Shown here one piece after another: positions 16,429 to 25,371 of a stretch of 64,000 bases of DNA; within the stretch, counting starts at the first letter, position 1, and every line of letters begins with the position of its first letter. This stretch comes from Sorangium cellulosum So0157-2 (GTDB taxonomy: Bacteria > Myxococcota_A > Polyangia > Polyangiales > Polyangiaceae): the NCBI RefSeq assembly GCF_000418325.1, contig NC_021658.1:11670001-11734000 (forward strand), written 5' to 3'. A program made the position numbers and the translations under genes. The notes beneath the pieces were generated by a model. It had not been told where the DNA came from and did no database searches. It saw only the letters and a list, made by a program, of their open reading frames with translations.

Positions 16429-17952
16429 TCACTCGGGGAAGCGCAAGGTCTCGACCGCGATGCCGTCCTCGCCCCAGGTCGCGGGATCCGCGGGGTTGCC
16501 GATGCCGCCCACGCCGGGCTCGCCGAGCTCGAACGTGACGTTCTCCAGCACGAGCTCGGTATCGTCGAGGTGGGCGATGCCGATGGAGTCCCCGCCGCGC
16601 CCGCCGCCGCCATAGCCGCCCGGCCCCCCGAGACCGCCGTCGCCGCCGTCGCACGCGCGGGCAATCGCATCGGGCGAATAGGCGCCGATGCCGCCACGCC
16701 CCCCGCGGCTGCCGTCCTGAGGCGCCCCTCCGTCGGCCCCAGGCATGGCCGGACCCGTCCCGATCAGGCTATCGCGCACCGTGACCTTGGCGTGGAGCGC
16801 GAGGATCGCGATGCTCGGGATGCCGTTGCTGCCCCCCTTCCCGCCGTTGCCGCCGCAGCCGCCGCCGCCGCCCGAGCCTCCGGACGGCCCCGACCGGGAG
16901 GCGACGCCGCAGAGGGCGGCGCTCCCGCGAAGACCGCCGCCCCCGCCGCCCCCCTGGCCCGGCCTCCCCCTGGACCCTTCCCAGGCCCGGCTTCCTATCC
17001 AGCCGTTCTCGCTGAGACGTCCGATGCCCTGGCCCGGTGCCCCATCGACGCCAGGCGCGCCGTCCTTCCCCGGTTGCCCGTCCTGGCAGCGGCCGTCGCC
17101 GTGGTCTCCGGTACCCCCGGCGCCCCAGCGACGGTCATCAGGACTGGCATCGGGCCCCGGCGCGGGTACACCGTCGCCGGCGTCACCGCCATCGCCGCTT
17201 GCGGTCGCCCCTCCGTCGCCCCCCTTGCCGCCGATCGTCACGGCTCCGTCGTGACAGGAGCTCATCGCAGGAGCCCCGCCGGCCGCGGGGGCCACGGAGC
17301 AGCCCTGCACACCGCCGTTGCCAGGCGCGCCTTCGGGCGGATCGGGAAGTGTCCTCGCATCGTCCGCCGCCCTGTAGCGGGGACTCCCGAAGCGCTCGCT
17401 GCGAACAATCTCCACGGCGCTGCCGGACCGGACGAGGAGCCCGACGTCCTTCGTGGTCCCGATCCGCACGTTGACGAGCGTCGAGACTCCGTCCGCGGCC
17501 CCCGTGTCGTCGGGCCTCGCGGGCTCGATCGTCAACGCGACACCCACGGGGAATGACGAGATGATTGGATCGTCGCTCGGGTTCCTCCGCTTCCAATCGT
17601 TGGTGCAATCGAAGCTCCCCACAAGGTCGACGCCGGAGGGCAGCGTGATCGCGCCTGAATGTCTGCTGCAAAGGAACACGCGCCCGCGCCCCGTGCGCGC
17701 GAGCGCGATGCCGCGCGGAAGGCTCTGCACCGGCTTGTCCCGCGTACCGGGGTTTTCATCGTCGCCCCCGAACCCGTCGACGAACACGCCGCGGCCGTCC
17801 TCTGCCTGGTCGGCGGTGAGGTAACCGCGACAGACCGACTCCGGCGGAGGAGCAGGTGCGCACGACGCCGCGCCACACGGCGCAGAAGGCTGCTCGTCCT
17901 CATAGGGACTGAGATCGATCCCGCACCCCACCGCCGCGAGCGGCATCAGCAA
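16429..17952 (-). CDS. Glycine-rich secreted lipoprotein (PGRS-like), start region possibly frameshifted
   Basis: The frame gives about 507 residues from TTG 17952: a hydrophobic stretch with a lipobox (MPLAAVGC), a Cys-containing region with VDGFGGDDENPGTRDKPVQS (a DUF1565-like beta-helix entry motif), a domain with VDLVGSFDCTNDW, then long Gly-rich segments (GGKGGDGGATASGDGGDAGD, GQGGGGGGGLRG). The C-terminus is VENVTF-like beta sequence ending VETLRFPE. It is probably a surface-exposed beta-helix/Gly-loop protein. A better start, ATG 17981 with GAGAGAGA upstream, lies in another frame; a one-base indel there would restore a normal signal peptide. Two decayed relatives flank it. Confidence 0.75.
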   Translation of the reverse strand: MLMPLAAVGCGIDLSPYEDEQPSAPCGAASCAPAPPPESVCRGYLTADQAEDGRGVFVDGFGGDDENPGTRDKPVQSLPRGIALARTGRGRVFLCSRHSGAITLPSGVDLVGSFDCTNDWKRRNPSDDPIISSFPVGVALTIEPARPDDTGAADGVSTLVNVRIGTTKDVGLLVRSGSAVEIVRSERFGSPRYRAADDARTLPDPPEGAPGNGGVQGCSVAPAAGGAPAMSSCHDGAVTIGGKGGDGGATASGDGGDAGDGVPAPGPDASPDDRRWGAGGTGDHGDGRCQDGQPGKDGAPGVDGAPGQGIGRLSENGWIGSRAWEGSRGRPGQGGGGGGGLRGSAALCGVASRSGPSGGSGGGGGCGGNGGKGGSNGIPSIAILALHAKVTVRDSLIGTGPAMPGADGGAPQDGSRGGRGGIGAYSPDAIARACDGGDGGLGGPGGYGGGGRGGDSIGIAHLDDTELVLENVTFELGEPGVGGIGNPADPATWGEDGIAVETLRFPE

Positions 17953-18018
17953 GAGCAGTCGTGGGATTTCAATGATCTCATGGTCTCTCTCGATGTTACG
18001 CCCCGCACGGGGGGACCT

Positions 18019-18599
18019 TCAGCGCGGTAGCTCCTCGGCCTGGGCCACCGCTGGGAACACGTGCAATGGATCCGATTCGCCCCGCCCACCCTTGCCGTCG
18101 TCCCCAAGGACACCGCCCCCGGGGCCGCCGTCGCCAGGGCCTCCGAGCACGAAATCCGGATGTCGTTCAAAGCTCACGTTGGTGATGCCCACGGTGGCAA
18201 CGCCGATCGAGTGTCCACCCAGGCCGCCCCCGCCATTGCCGCCGTTCCCTCCTTTGCCCCCCTTACAAGCATTCCAATCATCGTTCAATCCATGCTGCCC
18301 GCCGAAGCCACCCGGGAAGCCTATGCCACCCGACTGGCCTGTCCCGCCGACCCCGCCATTGCCGCCTCGGCCGGTCACCACCGTACCGGCATCGACCGTG
18401 ATCTCGGCGCCCCCCAGCACGAGGATCCCGATGCTCGAGCCCCCGTAGCCCCCTCCCTGGCCCGCCTTTCCACCGCAGCCGCCGCGCTCTCCGCCGACCG
18501 CGACCCCTCGGGCGCCGGCTGCGCGCGCGCGAGCCCGACGCCGCTGCCCAGCGCGACGAGACAGCAAATCCCGCCCACGACCGAGCGCAAGCGCATCAT
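18019..18599 (-). pseudogene. Decayed, internally deleted copy of the glycine-rich secreted protein gene
   Basis: ATG 18599 opens a good Sec signal (MMRLRSVVGGICCLVALG, then SGVGLARAQPAPEG). At about 18510-18520 the sensible sequence jumps to another frame, which carries GGCGGKAGQGGGYGGSSIGI, LVLGGAEITVDAGTVVTGRG and ends at 18019. The second part aligns with the Gly-rich C-terminal half of the 16429-17952 protein, but the middle domains are missing. A frameshift plus deletion makes a functional product unlikely. Confidence 0.7.
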
Positions 18600-18815
18600 G
18601 CGGCCGACTATACCGACGGAGCCGCCTGCCCAGCAACCGCGCTTGCACGCCGAGCGCTGCGCTTTGCATGACAAATCCGACGCCACGCTCGTAATGTATT
18701 CCACCGAGACGCCATCCAGTCGTCATCCCCGTGTGGGCGCACCTTCGCGCACCGTTTCTTCGTCGCGCCGGTCGATGGGGTCACCTCTTTTCGGGCCTGA
18801 ATCATCTGGACGTGC
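18600..18815. other. Divergent intergenic region
   Basis: This 216-base stretch separates the decayed Gly-rich gene from the ECF sigma factor gene. It must hold the sigma gene promoter, but I see no boxes I would defend; the sequence around 18640-18700 is lower in GC. No gene is supported. Confidence 0.35.
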
Positions 18816-19913
18816 ATGGACGTGACCACCTCGACGAGCCTGGACGTCACAGCCCCTTGTCCGCTTGGTTCCGACCGCTTTCGCCGGCTCGCGCGCGCCA
18901 TGCGCGTGCCGGCTCAGGATGTCGACGACGTCGTCCAGCAGGCGTGGCTTCGCATCCTGGAGAACCGCGCGCGCATCGGCCTGGCGAGGGACGCCGCGGC
19001 GTATGCAGACCAGATCGTGAGAAACGAGGCGCGCACCAGCCGGCGGCGAGCGCGCCGCCGGGAAGAGGTCACCGCGCCGCTGCAGGGCGCAGAGCCTTCA
19101 GACGAGCGGCCGGGCCCGGAAGCGTCCGTGATCGCCCGCCAGCGAGCTGCCGTCCTCTGGCAATTCATCGACAAGCTCGACGACGCGCGCCGCACGGTCT
19201 TCGTCGAGCACGAGCTCCAGGGTCGGACGCTCGCCGAGATTGCCTTGACGCACGCGCTCTCGGAGAACACCGTCAAGTCACGGCTGGCCGCCGCCTGGGA
19301 TAGCGTCGAGCGGGAGAGGGCGCGCTGGCAGGCAGAGCAGCGGTGGCGCGGGCAGGCCACAGTGCCGTGCGTGGTGCCGTTCTTCTCCGGTACCTGGCTT
19401 CACGAGGCCTTGCGCGGGCTTGGCCGGTTCAAGCTGCATGGGGCGGCGGCAGCCGCGCTCGTGCTCGGGGCGGGCGCCGCCTGGCCCGGTCCGGCGGCTG
19501 GCTCCACCGAAGCGCCCTTGCTCGCCGCCTCGGGGCGCGCGCAGCCCGCGGTCGAGATCCCGGCTGGGCCTGCTGACGCGCGCGTGGGGCCGGGAGGGCC
19601 CGAGAGCGCGATCGGGCGAGAGGCCGTCACGGCCTCGGCCGTATCCTCCTATCAGGGCAGCTCCACGACAGCCCGCGCGGTATCCGCCGCAGTCGAGAGG
19701 TCGTCCCGGGGAGGCACCGGCGCGGAGCATGCCCGGACCGATCCGAGGATCGAGCGCGCGCGAGCGATGCTCGATCTCGGGACCACCGAGGGGCAGCTCT
19801 CGGCGTGCCGTCTCCTGCACGAGCACCGCGAGCGTCGCGGTCGCGGAGAGCACGCCGCGGAGCGCGACGCGCTCCTCCGGCGGGCGCGCTGCGAGCGCCA
19901 CGGGTCGCTCTGA
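18816..19913 (+). CDS. ECF sigma factor with long C-terminal membrane-spanning extension
   Basis: The 365-residue product has sigma region 2 at about residues 20-75 (QDVDDVVQQAWLRILENRA) and region 4 at about 108-165 (AEIALTHALSENTVKSRLAA). Beyond residue 175 it carries a hydrophobic segment (LHGAAAAALVLGAGAAW, about 205-225) and a low-complexity tail of over 130 residues ending in charged helices. It directs RNA polymerase to a stress- or surface-response regulon. The extension could anchor the factor to the membrane and regulate it. No separate anti-sigma gene is adjacent. The start follows GGACGTGC, a weak RBS. Confidence 0.82.
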   Translation: MDVTTSTSLDVTAPCPLGSDRFRRLARAMRVPAQDVDDVVQQAWLRILENRARIGLARDAAAYADQIVRNEARTSRRRARRREEVTAPLQGAEPSDERPGPEASVIARQRAAVLWQFIDKLDDARRTVFVEHELQGRTLAEIALTHALSENTVKSRLAAAWDSVERERARWQAEQRWRGQATVPCVVPFFSGTWLHEALRGLGRFKLHGAAAAALVLGAGAAWPGPAAGSTEAPLLAASGRAQPAVEIPAGPADARVGPGGPESAIGREAVTASAVSSYQGSSTTARAVSAAVERSSRGGTGAEHARTDPRIERARAMLDLGTTEGQLSACRLLHEHRERRGRGEHAAERDALLRRARCERHGSL

Positions 19914-19984
19914 GCGCAGGAGTGTTCGCGTTGCCCGCGGCAACCTCGTAATCCGTCACGATAGGCTTGCGTCGAGCCGCCGTC

Positions 19985-20527
19985 ATGCTGGACATCGACT
20001 CCATCGCCCGGCACACGGCGACCATCGACGATGTATTGCGGCGCTGGCGCATACCGAGCAGGGATCGCGCCGACATCGTCCAGGAGGTGCTGCTCGGCGC
20101 ATGGCGAAGCATGCGCGCCGGGCGGTTCCAGCCGCGGCCGGGGGTCCCGGACGCCGTGGCCTTGAAGCGATGGATCGTCGGCATCAGCTGGCGGCACGCT
20201 TCCCATTACGCGACGCGCGCACACCGGCGGTACGAGGTCCTCGTGCCGAGCGCGGGTCGCCTCTGCCAGGATCACGCGCCTGCGCCGCTCGAGCAGGTCG
20301 AGGCCCGGAGAGCGCTGGACGATCTGAGACGCGTCGACCCCAGGTTTCGAGCCGTCCTCGCCCTCACGGCGCAGGGATACACGATCGCGGAGATCGCCGC
20401 GGAGATCGGGCATAACCCGAACACGGTCTGGAATCGTCTGCGGCTCGGCCGGCTGTGGTTCCGGCGCGTACGCCGGAGGTGGCGGAGGCTGGCGCGGGCT
20501 CGCCGGGAGCACCATCCACGGCGCTGA
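19985..20527 (+). CDS. ECF-type RNA polymerase sigma factor
   Basis: ATG 19985 is preferred over the TTG at 19967; 180 residues. Region 2 is seen in IPSRDRADIVQEVLLGAWRS, a basic linker follows, and region 4 is clear in LTAQGYTIAEIAAEIGHNPN with TVWNRLRLGRL as the recognition helix. The C-terminus is extremely Arg-rich (RRVRRRWRRLARARREHH), likely helping DNA binding. It follows the larger ECF gene by about 70 bases in the same direction, so the two may be co-transcribed. The target promoters are unknown. Confidence 0.82.
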   Translation: MLDIDSIARHTATIDDVLRRWRIPSRDRADIVQEVLLGAWRSMRAGRFQPRPGVPDAVALKRWIVGISWRHASHYATRAHRRYEVLVPSAGRLCQDHAPAPLEQVEARRALDDLRRVDPRFRAVLALTAQGYTIAEIAAEIGHNPNTVWNRLRLGRLWFRRVRRRWRRLARARREHHPRR

Positions 20528-20628
20528 TGGATCCATCCACAACATCGAATGGTCGCCCGGGCGCGCCGTCATCATATCTCTCCTCACCGAAGCGCGGCGC
20601 GCCGTGCGCCGCCGAAGAGGAGATTCCC

Positions 20629-20946
20629 ATGACCGCTGACCCCACGAAGGCCGTGACACTCTCCCTCCTGGCCCGCATCGAGGCCAAGCCCGGCAAGGAG
20701 GCCGAGGTCGAGGCGCTCCTCCGCTCCGCCGTCGGCCTCGCGGCCGAGGAGCCGCGGACGGTGCACTGGTTCGCCCTGCGCATCGGACCGTCGACGTTCG
20801 GCATCTTCGACACCTTCGCGGACGAGGCGGGGCGCAAGGAGCACCTCGCGGGCCGCATCGCGGCCGCGCTCATGGCAAAGGCAGAAGAGCTGCTCGCCGC
20901 CGCGCCCGTCATCGAGCACGTCGACATCATCGCCGCGAAGGTTTGA
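20629..20946 (+). CDS. Antibiotic biosynthesis monooxygenase (ABM) domain protein
   Basis: ATG 20629 has GAGGAG upstream; 105 residues. The pattern SLLARIEAKPGKEAEVEALL, TVHWFALRIGPSTFGIFDTF and GRIAAALMAKAEELLA fits the dimeric ferredoxin-like ABM fold (YgiN-like), used in quinone or heme-like oxidation, or as small stress proteins. The catalytic role is not determinable. The last 20 bases overlap the 3' end of the convergent LysR gene. Confidence 0.85.
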   Translation: MTADPTKAVTLSLLARIEAKPGKEAEVEALLRSAVGLAAEEPRTVHWFALRIGPSTFGIFDTFADEAGRKEHLAGRIAAALMAKAEELLAAAPVIEHVDIIAAKV

Positions 20947-21829
20947 CCGGCCGCGGCCGGGCAGCGCGCGCCAGCAGCGTGTCCCAGAAGAGCTGCAAGA
21001 CCGGCGCCGGCGTGCGATCGCCCGAGCGCACGAGCGCGATGGTGCGCCGGAGGGCGGGGTCCACGAGCGGGCGCTGCGACGCCTCCGTCAGCAGCAGCGA
21101 GTGCTCCGGCATGAAGGCGAAGCCGAGCCCCGCGTGCACAAGGCTCTGGACCCAGTCCTCCCGATCGGTCCGGTAGGCCGCATACAGGTCCACGCGCCGC
21201 GCGGCGCACACGCCCGCGACCTGCTCGCGCATCTCGCACGCAAGCCGATCGAGGTAGGGCTCGCCGTCCAGATCCTCGAGCCGCAGGCCCTCGCGCGCGG
21301 CCAGGCGGTGGCCGGGCGGGAGGACCACGACGTAACGCTCCTCGTAGAGGGGCGCCACCACGCACCAGTCCGGGACTGCGTCGCCGAGGTTCGAGACGAT
21401 GACGTCGACCTCGGCCTCCTCCAGCCGCCGCAGGAGCTCGCCCTGCGTGGTCACCGCGATCTCCAGCTCCACCCCCGGCGCCTCCGCGCGGAACGCCGAA
21501 AGCGAGCCCGCGAGCCGCGCCGGCCCGACGGTGCAGAGGATGCCCACCCGGAGCGGCACCTGCTTGAGGCGCCGGTGGTTCTCCGCGATCACCTGCACGG
21601 CCTGCATGTCGTCCCGCAGCCGCAGAAACCGCGGCAGCACGCCCTGCCCCAGCGCGGTGAGCTTGGCGCCGCCGCGCTCGCGCAGGAGGAGCGGCCCGCC
21701 GAGCTCCTCCTCGAGCTTCTTGATGGCGGCCGTGAGCGCGGGTTGCGAGACCGAGCACCGCTCGGCCGCGCGCGTGAAGCTGCGCGTCTCGGTCACCGCC
21801 AGGAAATACCGGACCTGATGGATCTCCAT
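20927..21829 (-). CDS. LysR-family transcriptional regulator
   Basis: The 300-residue product begins MEIHQVRYFLAVTETRSFTR with the winged helix-turn-helix (AERCSVSQPALTAAIKKLEE) and a type-2 periplasmic-binding-like effector domain (VPLRVGILCTVGPARLAGSL; VDVIVSNLGD). The sequence resembles OxyR/HdfR-like LysR members, but the effector is unknown; two Cys (one in LACEMREQ) lie in the effector domain. It is convergent with the ABM gene, so it does not control it in the usual divergent arrangement. Its own promoter would lie at 21830-21902. Confidence 0.93.
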   Translation of the reverse strand: MEIHQVRYFLAVTETRSFTRAAERCSVSQPALTAAIKKLEEELGGPLLLRERGGAKLTALGQGVLPRFLRLRDDMQAVQVIAENHRRLKQVPLRVGILCTVGPARLAGSLSAFRAEAPGVELEIAVTTQGELLRRLEEAEVDVIVSNLGDAVPDWCVVAPLYEERYVVVLPPGHRLAAREGLRLEDLDGEPYLDRLACEMREQVAGVCAARRVDLYAAYRTDREDWVQSLVHAGLGFAFMPEHSLLLTEASQRPLVDPALRRTIALVRSGDRTPAPVLQLFWDTLLARAARPRPVKPSRR

Positions 21830-21902
21830 GGCCGCGCATCTTCGCCCGGCGACGCCGCCCGCGCCATCCGTCGCGACCGCCCTCGCGTCGCGACGGCAGC
21901 GG

Positions 21903-22745
21903 TCACCTCAGCCCGGTGGTGATCACATACCGCGTCTTGCCCGACTCCGGATCATCGCAGTGCTTGTAATACTGTCCGGGCCGGTGGACCTTCCCGCAGG
22001 TGTCCTGGCAGCTCCCGACGATCTCGATGATCCCGCAGCCCTCGAGATCCCCGTCCGCGCCCGGGTGGCCGGCGGCGCAGTCGCGCCGCGCCGCGCGCGC
22101 GACCTCGACGTTCGCCTCGTCGTAACAGGCGCGCAGGTAGGGCGTATCGGAGAAGAGGTTCCCCCAGAAGGCACCTTCGAGGTGCGGGTACGCGGAGAGC
22201 TCGTCCGACTCGACCTCGCGGCGCAGCGGGTTCTGCGGGGAGCGCATCGAGATGAGGACCGATACGCCGTAACGGTTCGTGTGGGCCGCGAGGCACGCGG
22301 AGACCATCTGCTTGCCGTCCTCGTCGAGCGGGCGCCTGCCCCACCGGTCGGCGAGGCCGAGGTGCCCGGGGTAGACCTCGTTGTGGGTCGCGCCCGCGGC
22401 GTCGGTCCACGAGAAGCGGAACGACTGGGACTCCTTGAACGCGCAGCTGACCGTGTACTTCACCAGCGTCCGGAAGAGCTCGCCGCCCACGCCGGGATCC
22501 CTGAGGGCGGAGGCCGCCTCCGGCCTCAACGCGTTGTAGCTGAGCGCGTTGTAGCTCAACGCATTGTAGCTGAGCGCGTTGTAGCTCAGCGCATTGTAGC
22601 TGAGCGCATTGCCGCTCTCGATCGCGTCGGCGCTCGAGCCGAGCTCCTCTGCTTCACCATCCTCTTCGAACGCCAGCTCGGGCGCGACGCAGCCATTAGC
22701 CACGAGAAGGATGCCAGCGCATCCAAGTACCGCCTTGATGTTCAC
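21903..22745 (-). CDS. Lipoprotein with NALSY pentapeptide repeats
   Basis: I chose GTG 22745 with GAGGT upstream; it gives 280 residues with a lipobox (LLVANGC). After an acidic linker come five perfect NALSY units followed by NALRP, then a Cys-containing globular domain (YTVSCAFKESQSFRF; GHLGLADRWGRRPLDEDGKQ; VSACLAAHTNRYGVSV) ending with CGIIEIVGSCQDTCGKVHRP. Such NAL-repeat lipoproteins are a recurrent feature I recall from Sorangium. The globular part may be enzymatic or adhesive; no catalytic motif is recognised. It is probably anchored in the outer membrane. Confidence 0.8.
   Translation of the reverse strand: MNIKAVLGCAGILLVANGCVAPELAFEEDGEAEELGSSADAIESGNALSYNALSYNALSYNALSYNALSYNALRPEAASALRDPGVGGELFRTLVKYTVSCAFKESQSFRFSWTDAAGATHNEVYPGHLGLADRWGRRPLDEDGKQMVSACLAAHTNRYGVSVLISMRSPQNPLRREVESDELSAYPHLEGAFWGNLFSDTPYLRACYDEANVEVARAARRDCAAGHPGADGDLEGCGIIEIVGSCQDTCGKVHRPGQYYKHCDDPESGKTRYVITTGLR
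22531..22605. repeat. Five tandem 15-bp units encoding NALSY
   Basis: Units of the form GCGTTGTAGCTGAGC start at 22531, 22546, 22561, 22576 and 22591, with a diverged sixth at 22606. They differ only at synonymous or wobble positions. The period is a multiple of three, so gain or loss of units keeps the lipoprotein frame. Confidence 0.92.
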
Positions 22746-22930
22746 GTGATGAGACCTCGGTAGCGGGCCAAGGGGAGCGCTCACGCTCCCCGATCGCAGC
22801 ACGCCCTCCGGCCGTCGCTCAACCCAACGACGACCGGGAACTCTCCACGTCTATGGACATCGTACGGCGATTCACGTCGTCTGTCAGCCCTTAAATCGAC
22901 GTCCCTTGCAGATTCTCCCGTGGGAAAGCG

Positions 22931-23020
22931 GCGCGTAATTGAGCGTACTTGAGCGTAGTTGAGCGTAGTTGAGCGTAGTTCCGCGCAGTTCCGCGCAGTT
23001 CCGTTCAGCTGCGCTCAGTT
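22931..23020. repeat. Nine decamers in perfect 10-bp register
   Basis: Consecutive 10-mers from 22931: GCGCGTAATT, GAGCGTACTT, three GAGCGTAGTT, two CCGCGCAGTT, CCGTTCAGCT and GCGCTCAGTT. The right end overlaps the stop codon (23015-23017) of the kinase-ATPase gene. The exact one-helical-turn period is notable. A terminator or protein-binding array is possible, but no hairpin with a T tract is seen. Confidence 0.85.
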
Positions 23021-25345
23021 CCGACCCGTGCCGACCCACTGCGCCGCGAGCTCCAAGGTGCGGGCGTTGTCCGGGACGTGGGAGAGAAAGCGCCTGCGCC
23101 ACTCCGGGTCGCGGACGCTCTCGGCCCGGCCAAGCAGCCTGTCGCGCGCCGAGGAGATGGCGACCGCGGCCCGCGCCGCGTCGCCGACCGCGGAGAACGC
23201 CTCGGCGTGGACCAGCCGGATCATCGACTCGCCCTCCTCGAGGCCGCCGAGCGACTCGAGCGCCGCCAGGGCCTCGCCGGCGGCCGCGAGCGCCTCGGCC
23301 GCGCGCCCCAGCCCGATCAGCGCCCGGGCGCGGATCGCCGTGGCCGCGACGCGGAAGGGCGACGCGCTCTCCAGCGCCTCGGCGTGGCGCGCCTCGCGCT
23401 CGGCGCCCGTGAAATCGCCGGCGAGCAGGGCGATCTTCGCCAGGTAGGAGCGCGACACCACCTCGGCGCGCGGGTCGCCGAGCCGCTGGCTCGACGCGAG
23501 GGCCGCCTCCTCGACGGCCCGCGCTTCGGCGAGCCTGCCGACGTAGGCGAGGACCTGCCCGAGGCTGGCCTGCGCCGCCGCCGCCACCTCGTGGAGGCCC
23601 ATCCGCTCCGCGGCCTCCATCACGGAGCGGAGCGCCGCCTCGGCGCCGCCGAAGTCGCCGAGCTCGCCGTAGCAGTAGCCCAGGTTCGCGCGGGTGATGC
23701 ACGCGTTGCGGCGGTCGCCGACCTGCTCGAACGCCGCGAGCGCGGCCTCCAGGCCGGTGGCGCAGGCGCCGGGATCGCCCCCGCTCATGGCGCGGAAGGC
23801 GCGCGCCTGGTGCAGCCCCGCGACCACCTCGGCGCCCGTCCCGGCGCCGGTCGCCGCGCCGTCGGAGAGCGCGCGCTCCACCTCCGCGATGAGCGCGTCG
23901 ACCACCGCAGGGCGCCCGGCGAAGGCCAGCGTCGAGGCGCCCGCGCAGAGGCACGTGCTCCGCGCGCTCTCCGCGCCCGAGAGCGCGGGCGCGCCGATCG
24001 CCGCGCCCATCCAGCGCTCCACGCGGTCGAAGCCGCCCAGCTTGCTCGCCGCCGCGACCACCTGCGCGACGGCCGTGAACCACGGCGCCGAGCCGGGGGT
24101 GAGGTGCTCCACCGCCGCCGTGCCCCGCTCCTCGGCGAGCGCGAGGTCGCCCCGCCACACGTGCGCCTCGGCCTGGACCAGCCGGAGCGCCCCCACCACC
24201 GCGGGCTCCGGCGCGCACGCGAGCCCGCGCTCGGCCCGCGCGATCGCCGCGCCGAGATCGTTGCCCTCCAGGGCGTGCTGCGCCGCGCGCAGGTACGCCG
24301 CCGCGGCGCGCGCGGGCACGGCGCCGCGCTCGAAGTGCTCGGCGAGCGCCATGGCGTCGGGCTCGCCCGCGCCCTCCAGCCAGTCGCCGGCCAGCGCGTG
24401 GCCGAGCCGCCGGTCGGCCTCGGTCAGCATGCCGTACGCGGCCTCGCGCACGAGCGCGTGGCGGAAGCGGTACTCGACCTCGCCCCGCAGCCGCCCGGGG
24501 CCGCGCCGGTGGATCACCTCGCGCTTCTCCAGCTCGGAGAGCCAGCGCGTGACCCCGGCGCCGCCGAGCAGCGCGCTCACCCCGCTCGGCCAGAACGCCT
24601 GGCCGAAGACGCTCGCCGCCCGCAGCACGCGCCGCGCGTCCGCGTCGAGCGCCTCGATGCGCGCCTGCACCATCGCCAGCACCGTCTCGGGCAGGTCCGC
24701 GCCGTGGCCGGCCGCCACCGCCCGGACCTGCTCTTCGAGGTAGAACGGGTTGCCGTCGGCCCGGTCCACCAGCGTGGCCACGAGCTCCGCGCCCACCTCG
24801 TCGCCGAGCGCCGCGCGCACGAGCCGCTCGCTCGCCCGCCGGGTGAGCGGCGGCAGCATCAGCTGGTTGCCGAACCTCCCCTTCGCGAGCGCGGGGAAGA
24901 TCTCGTGCACCTCGGGGCGCCCCAGCCCGAGGACGAGGAACGGCAGGTCCTTCAGGCTCCGGAGCGCCGCCTCCACCATCGTCAGCGTGGGCAGGTCGCC
25001 CCACTGGAGGTCCTCGAGGATGAGCACCACCGGCTGCTTCGCGCACTCGGCCCGGATGAACTCCTCCCACGACAGCCGCAGCTGATCGCCCATCAGCAGC
25101 CGGTTGCGCCGCGCGGCGCCGACCTGGATGTCGTCGTCCGGGAACGGCGCGCCCACGAGCTCGCCGAGGAAGGCGCTGACCCGCCCCACGTCGAGCTCCG
25201 GGTGGCGCTCGACCCGCGCCCGCACCTTGCGCCGCCGCTCCTCGAGCGGCTCGCCGTCGACGATGCCCATCACGCCCCGCAGCGCGCGCGAGAGCAGCCC
25301 GAACGCCGAGCCCGAGCTCATCGGGTCGCCCTGCCCGAACCACAC
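23015..25345 (-). CDS. Kinase-ATPase-TPR regulator, C-terminal half (after frameshift)
   Basis: This frame begins VWFGQGDPMSSGSAFGLLSR and carries the rest of an AAA/STAND-type ATPase: Walker B in KQPVVLILEDLQWGDLPT, the sensor-like ADGNPFYLEEQVRAV and FRHALVREAAYGML. About 400 residues of helical TPR-like repeats follow (LRAAQHALEGNDLGAAIARA and similar). It ends AAQWVGTGRN. It is clearly the second half of the protein that begins at 27107, separated by a frame change near 25430. A caller might start it at GTG 25345 or ATG 25321, but without the kinase and Walker A it is unlikely to work alone. Confidence 0.85.
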   Translation of the reverse strand: MWFGQGDPMSSGSAFGLLSRALRGVMGIVDGEPLEERRRKVRARVERHPELDVGRVSAFLGELVGAPFPDDDIQVGAARRNRLLMGDQLRLSWEEFIRAECAKQPVVLILEDLQWGDLPTLTMVEAALRSLKDLPFLVLGLGRPEVHEIFPALAKGRFGNQLMLPPLTRRASERLVRAALGDEVGAELVATLVDRADGNPFYLEEQVRAVAAGHGADLPETVLAMVQARIEALDADARRVLRAASVFGQAFWPSGVSALLGGAGVTRWLSELEKREVIHRRGPGRLRGEVEYRFRHALVREAAYGMLTEADRRLGHALAGDWLEGAGEPDAMALAEHFERGAVPARAAAAYLRAAQHALEGNDLGAAIARAERGLACAPEPAVVGALRLVQAEAHVWRGDLALAEERGTAAVEHLTPGSAPWFTAVAQVVAAASKLGGFDRVERWMGAAIGAPALSGAESARSTCLCAGASTLAFAGRPAVVDALIAEVERALSDGAATGAGTGAEVVAGLHQARAFRAMSGGDPGACATGLEAALAAFEQVGDRRNACITRANLGYCYGELGDFGGAEAALRSVMEAAERMGLHEVAAAAQASLGQVLAYVGRLAEARAVEEAALASSQRLGDPRAEVVSRSYLAKIALLAGDFTGAEREARHAEALESASPFRVAATAIRARALIGLGRAAEALAAAGEALAALESLGGLEEGESMIRLVHAEAFSAVGDAARAAVAISSARDRLLGRAESVRDPEWRRRFLSHVPDNARTLELAAQWVGTGRN

Positions 25346-25371
25346 CTCGACCGGCGCTGCGCTTCCGCCGT

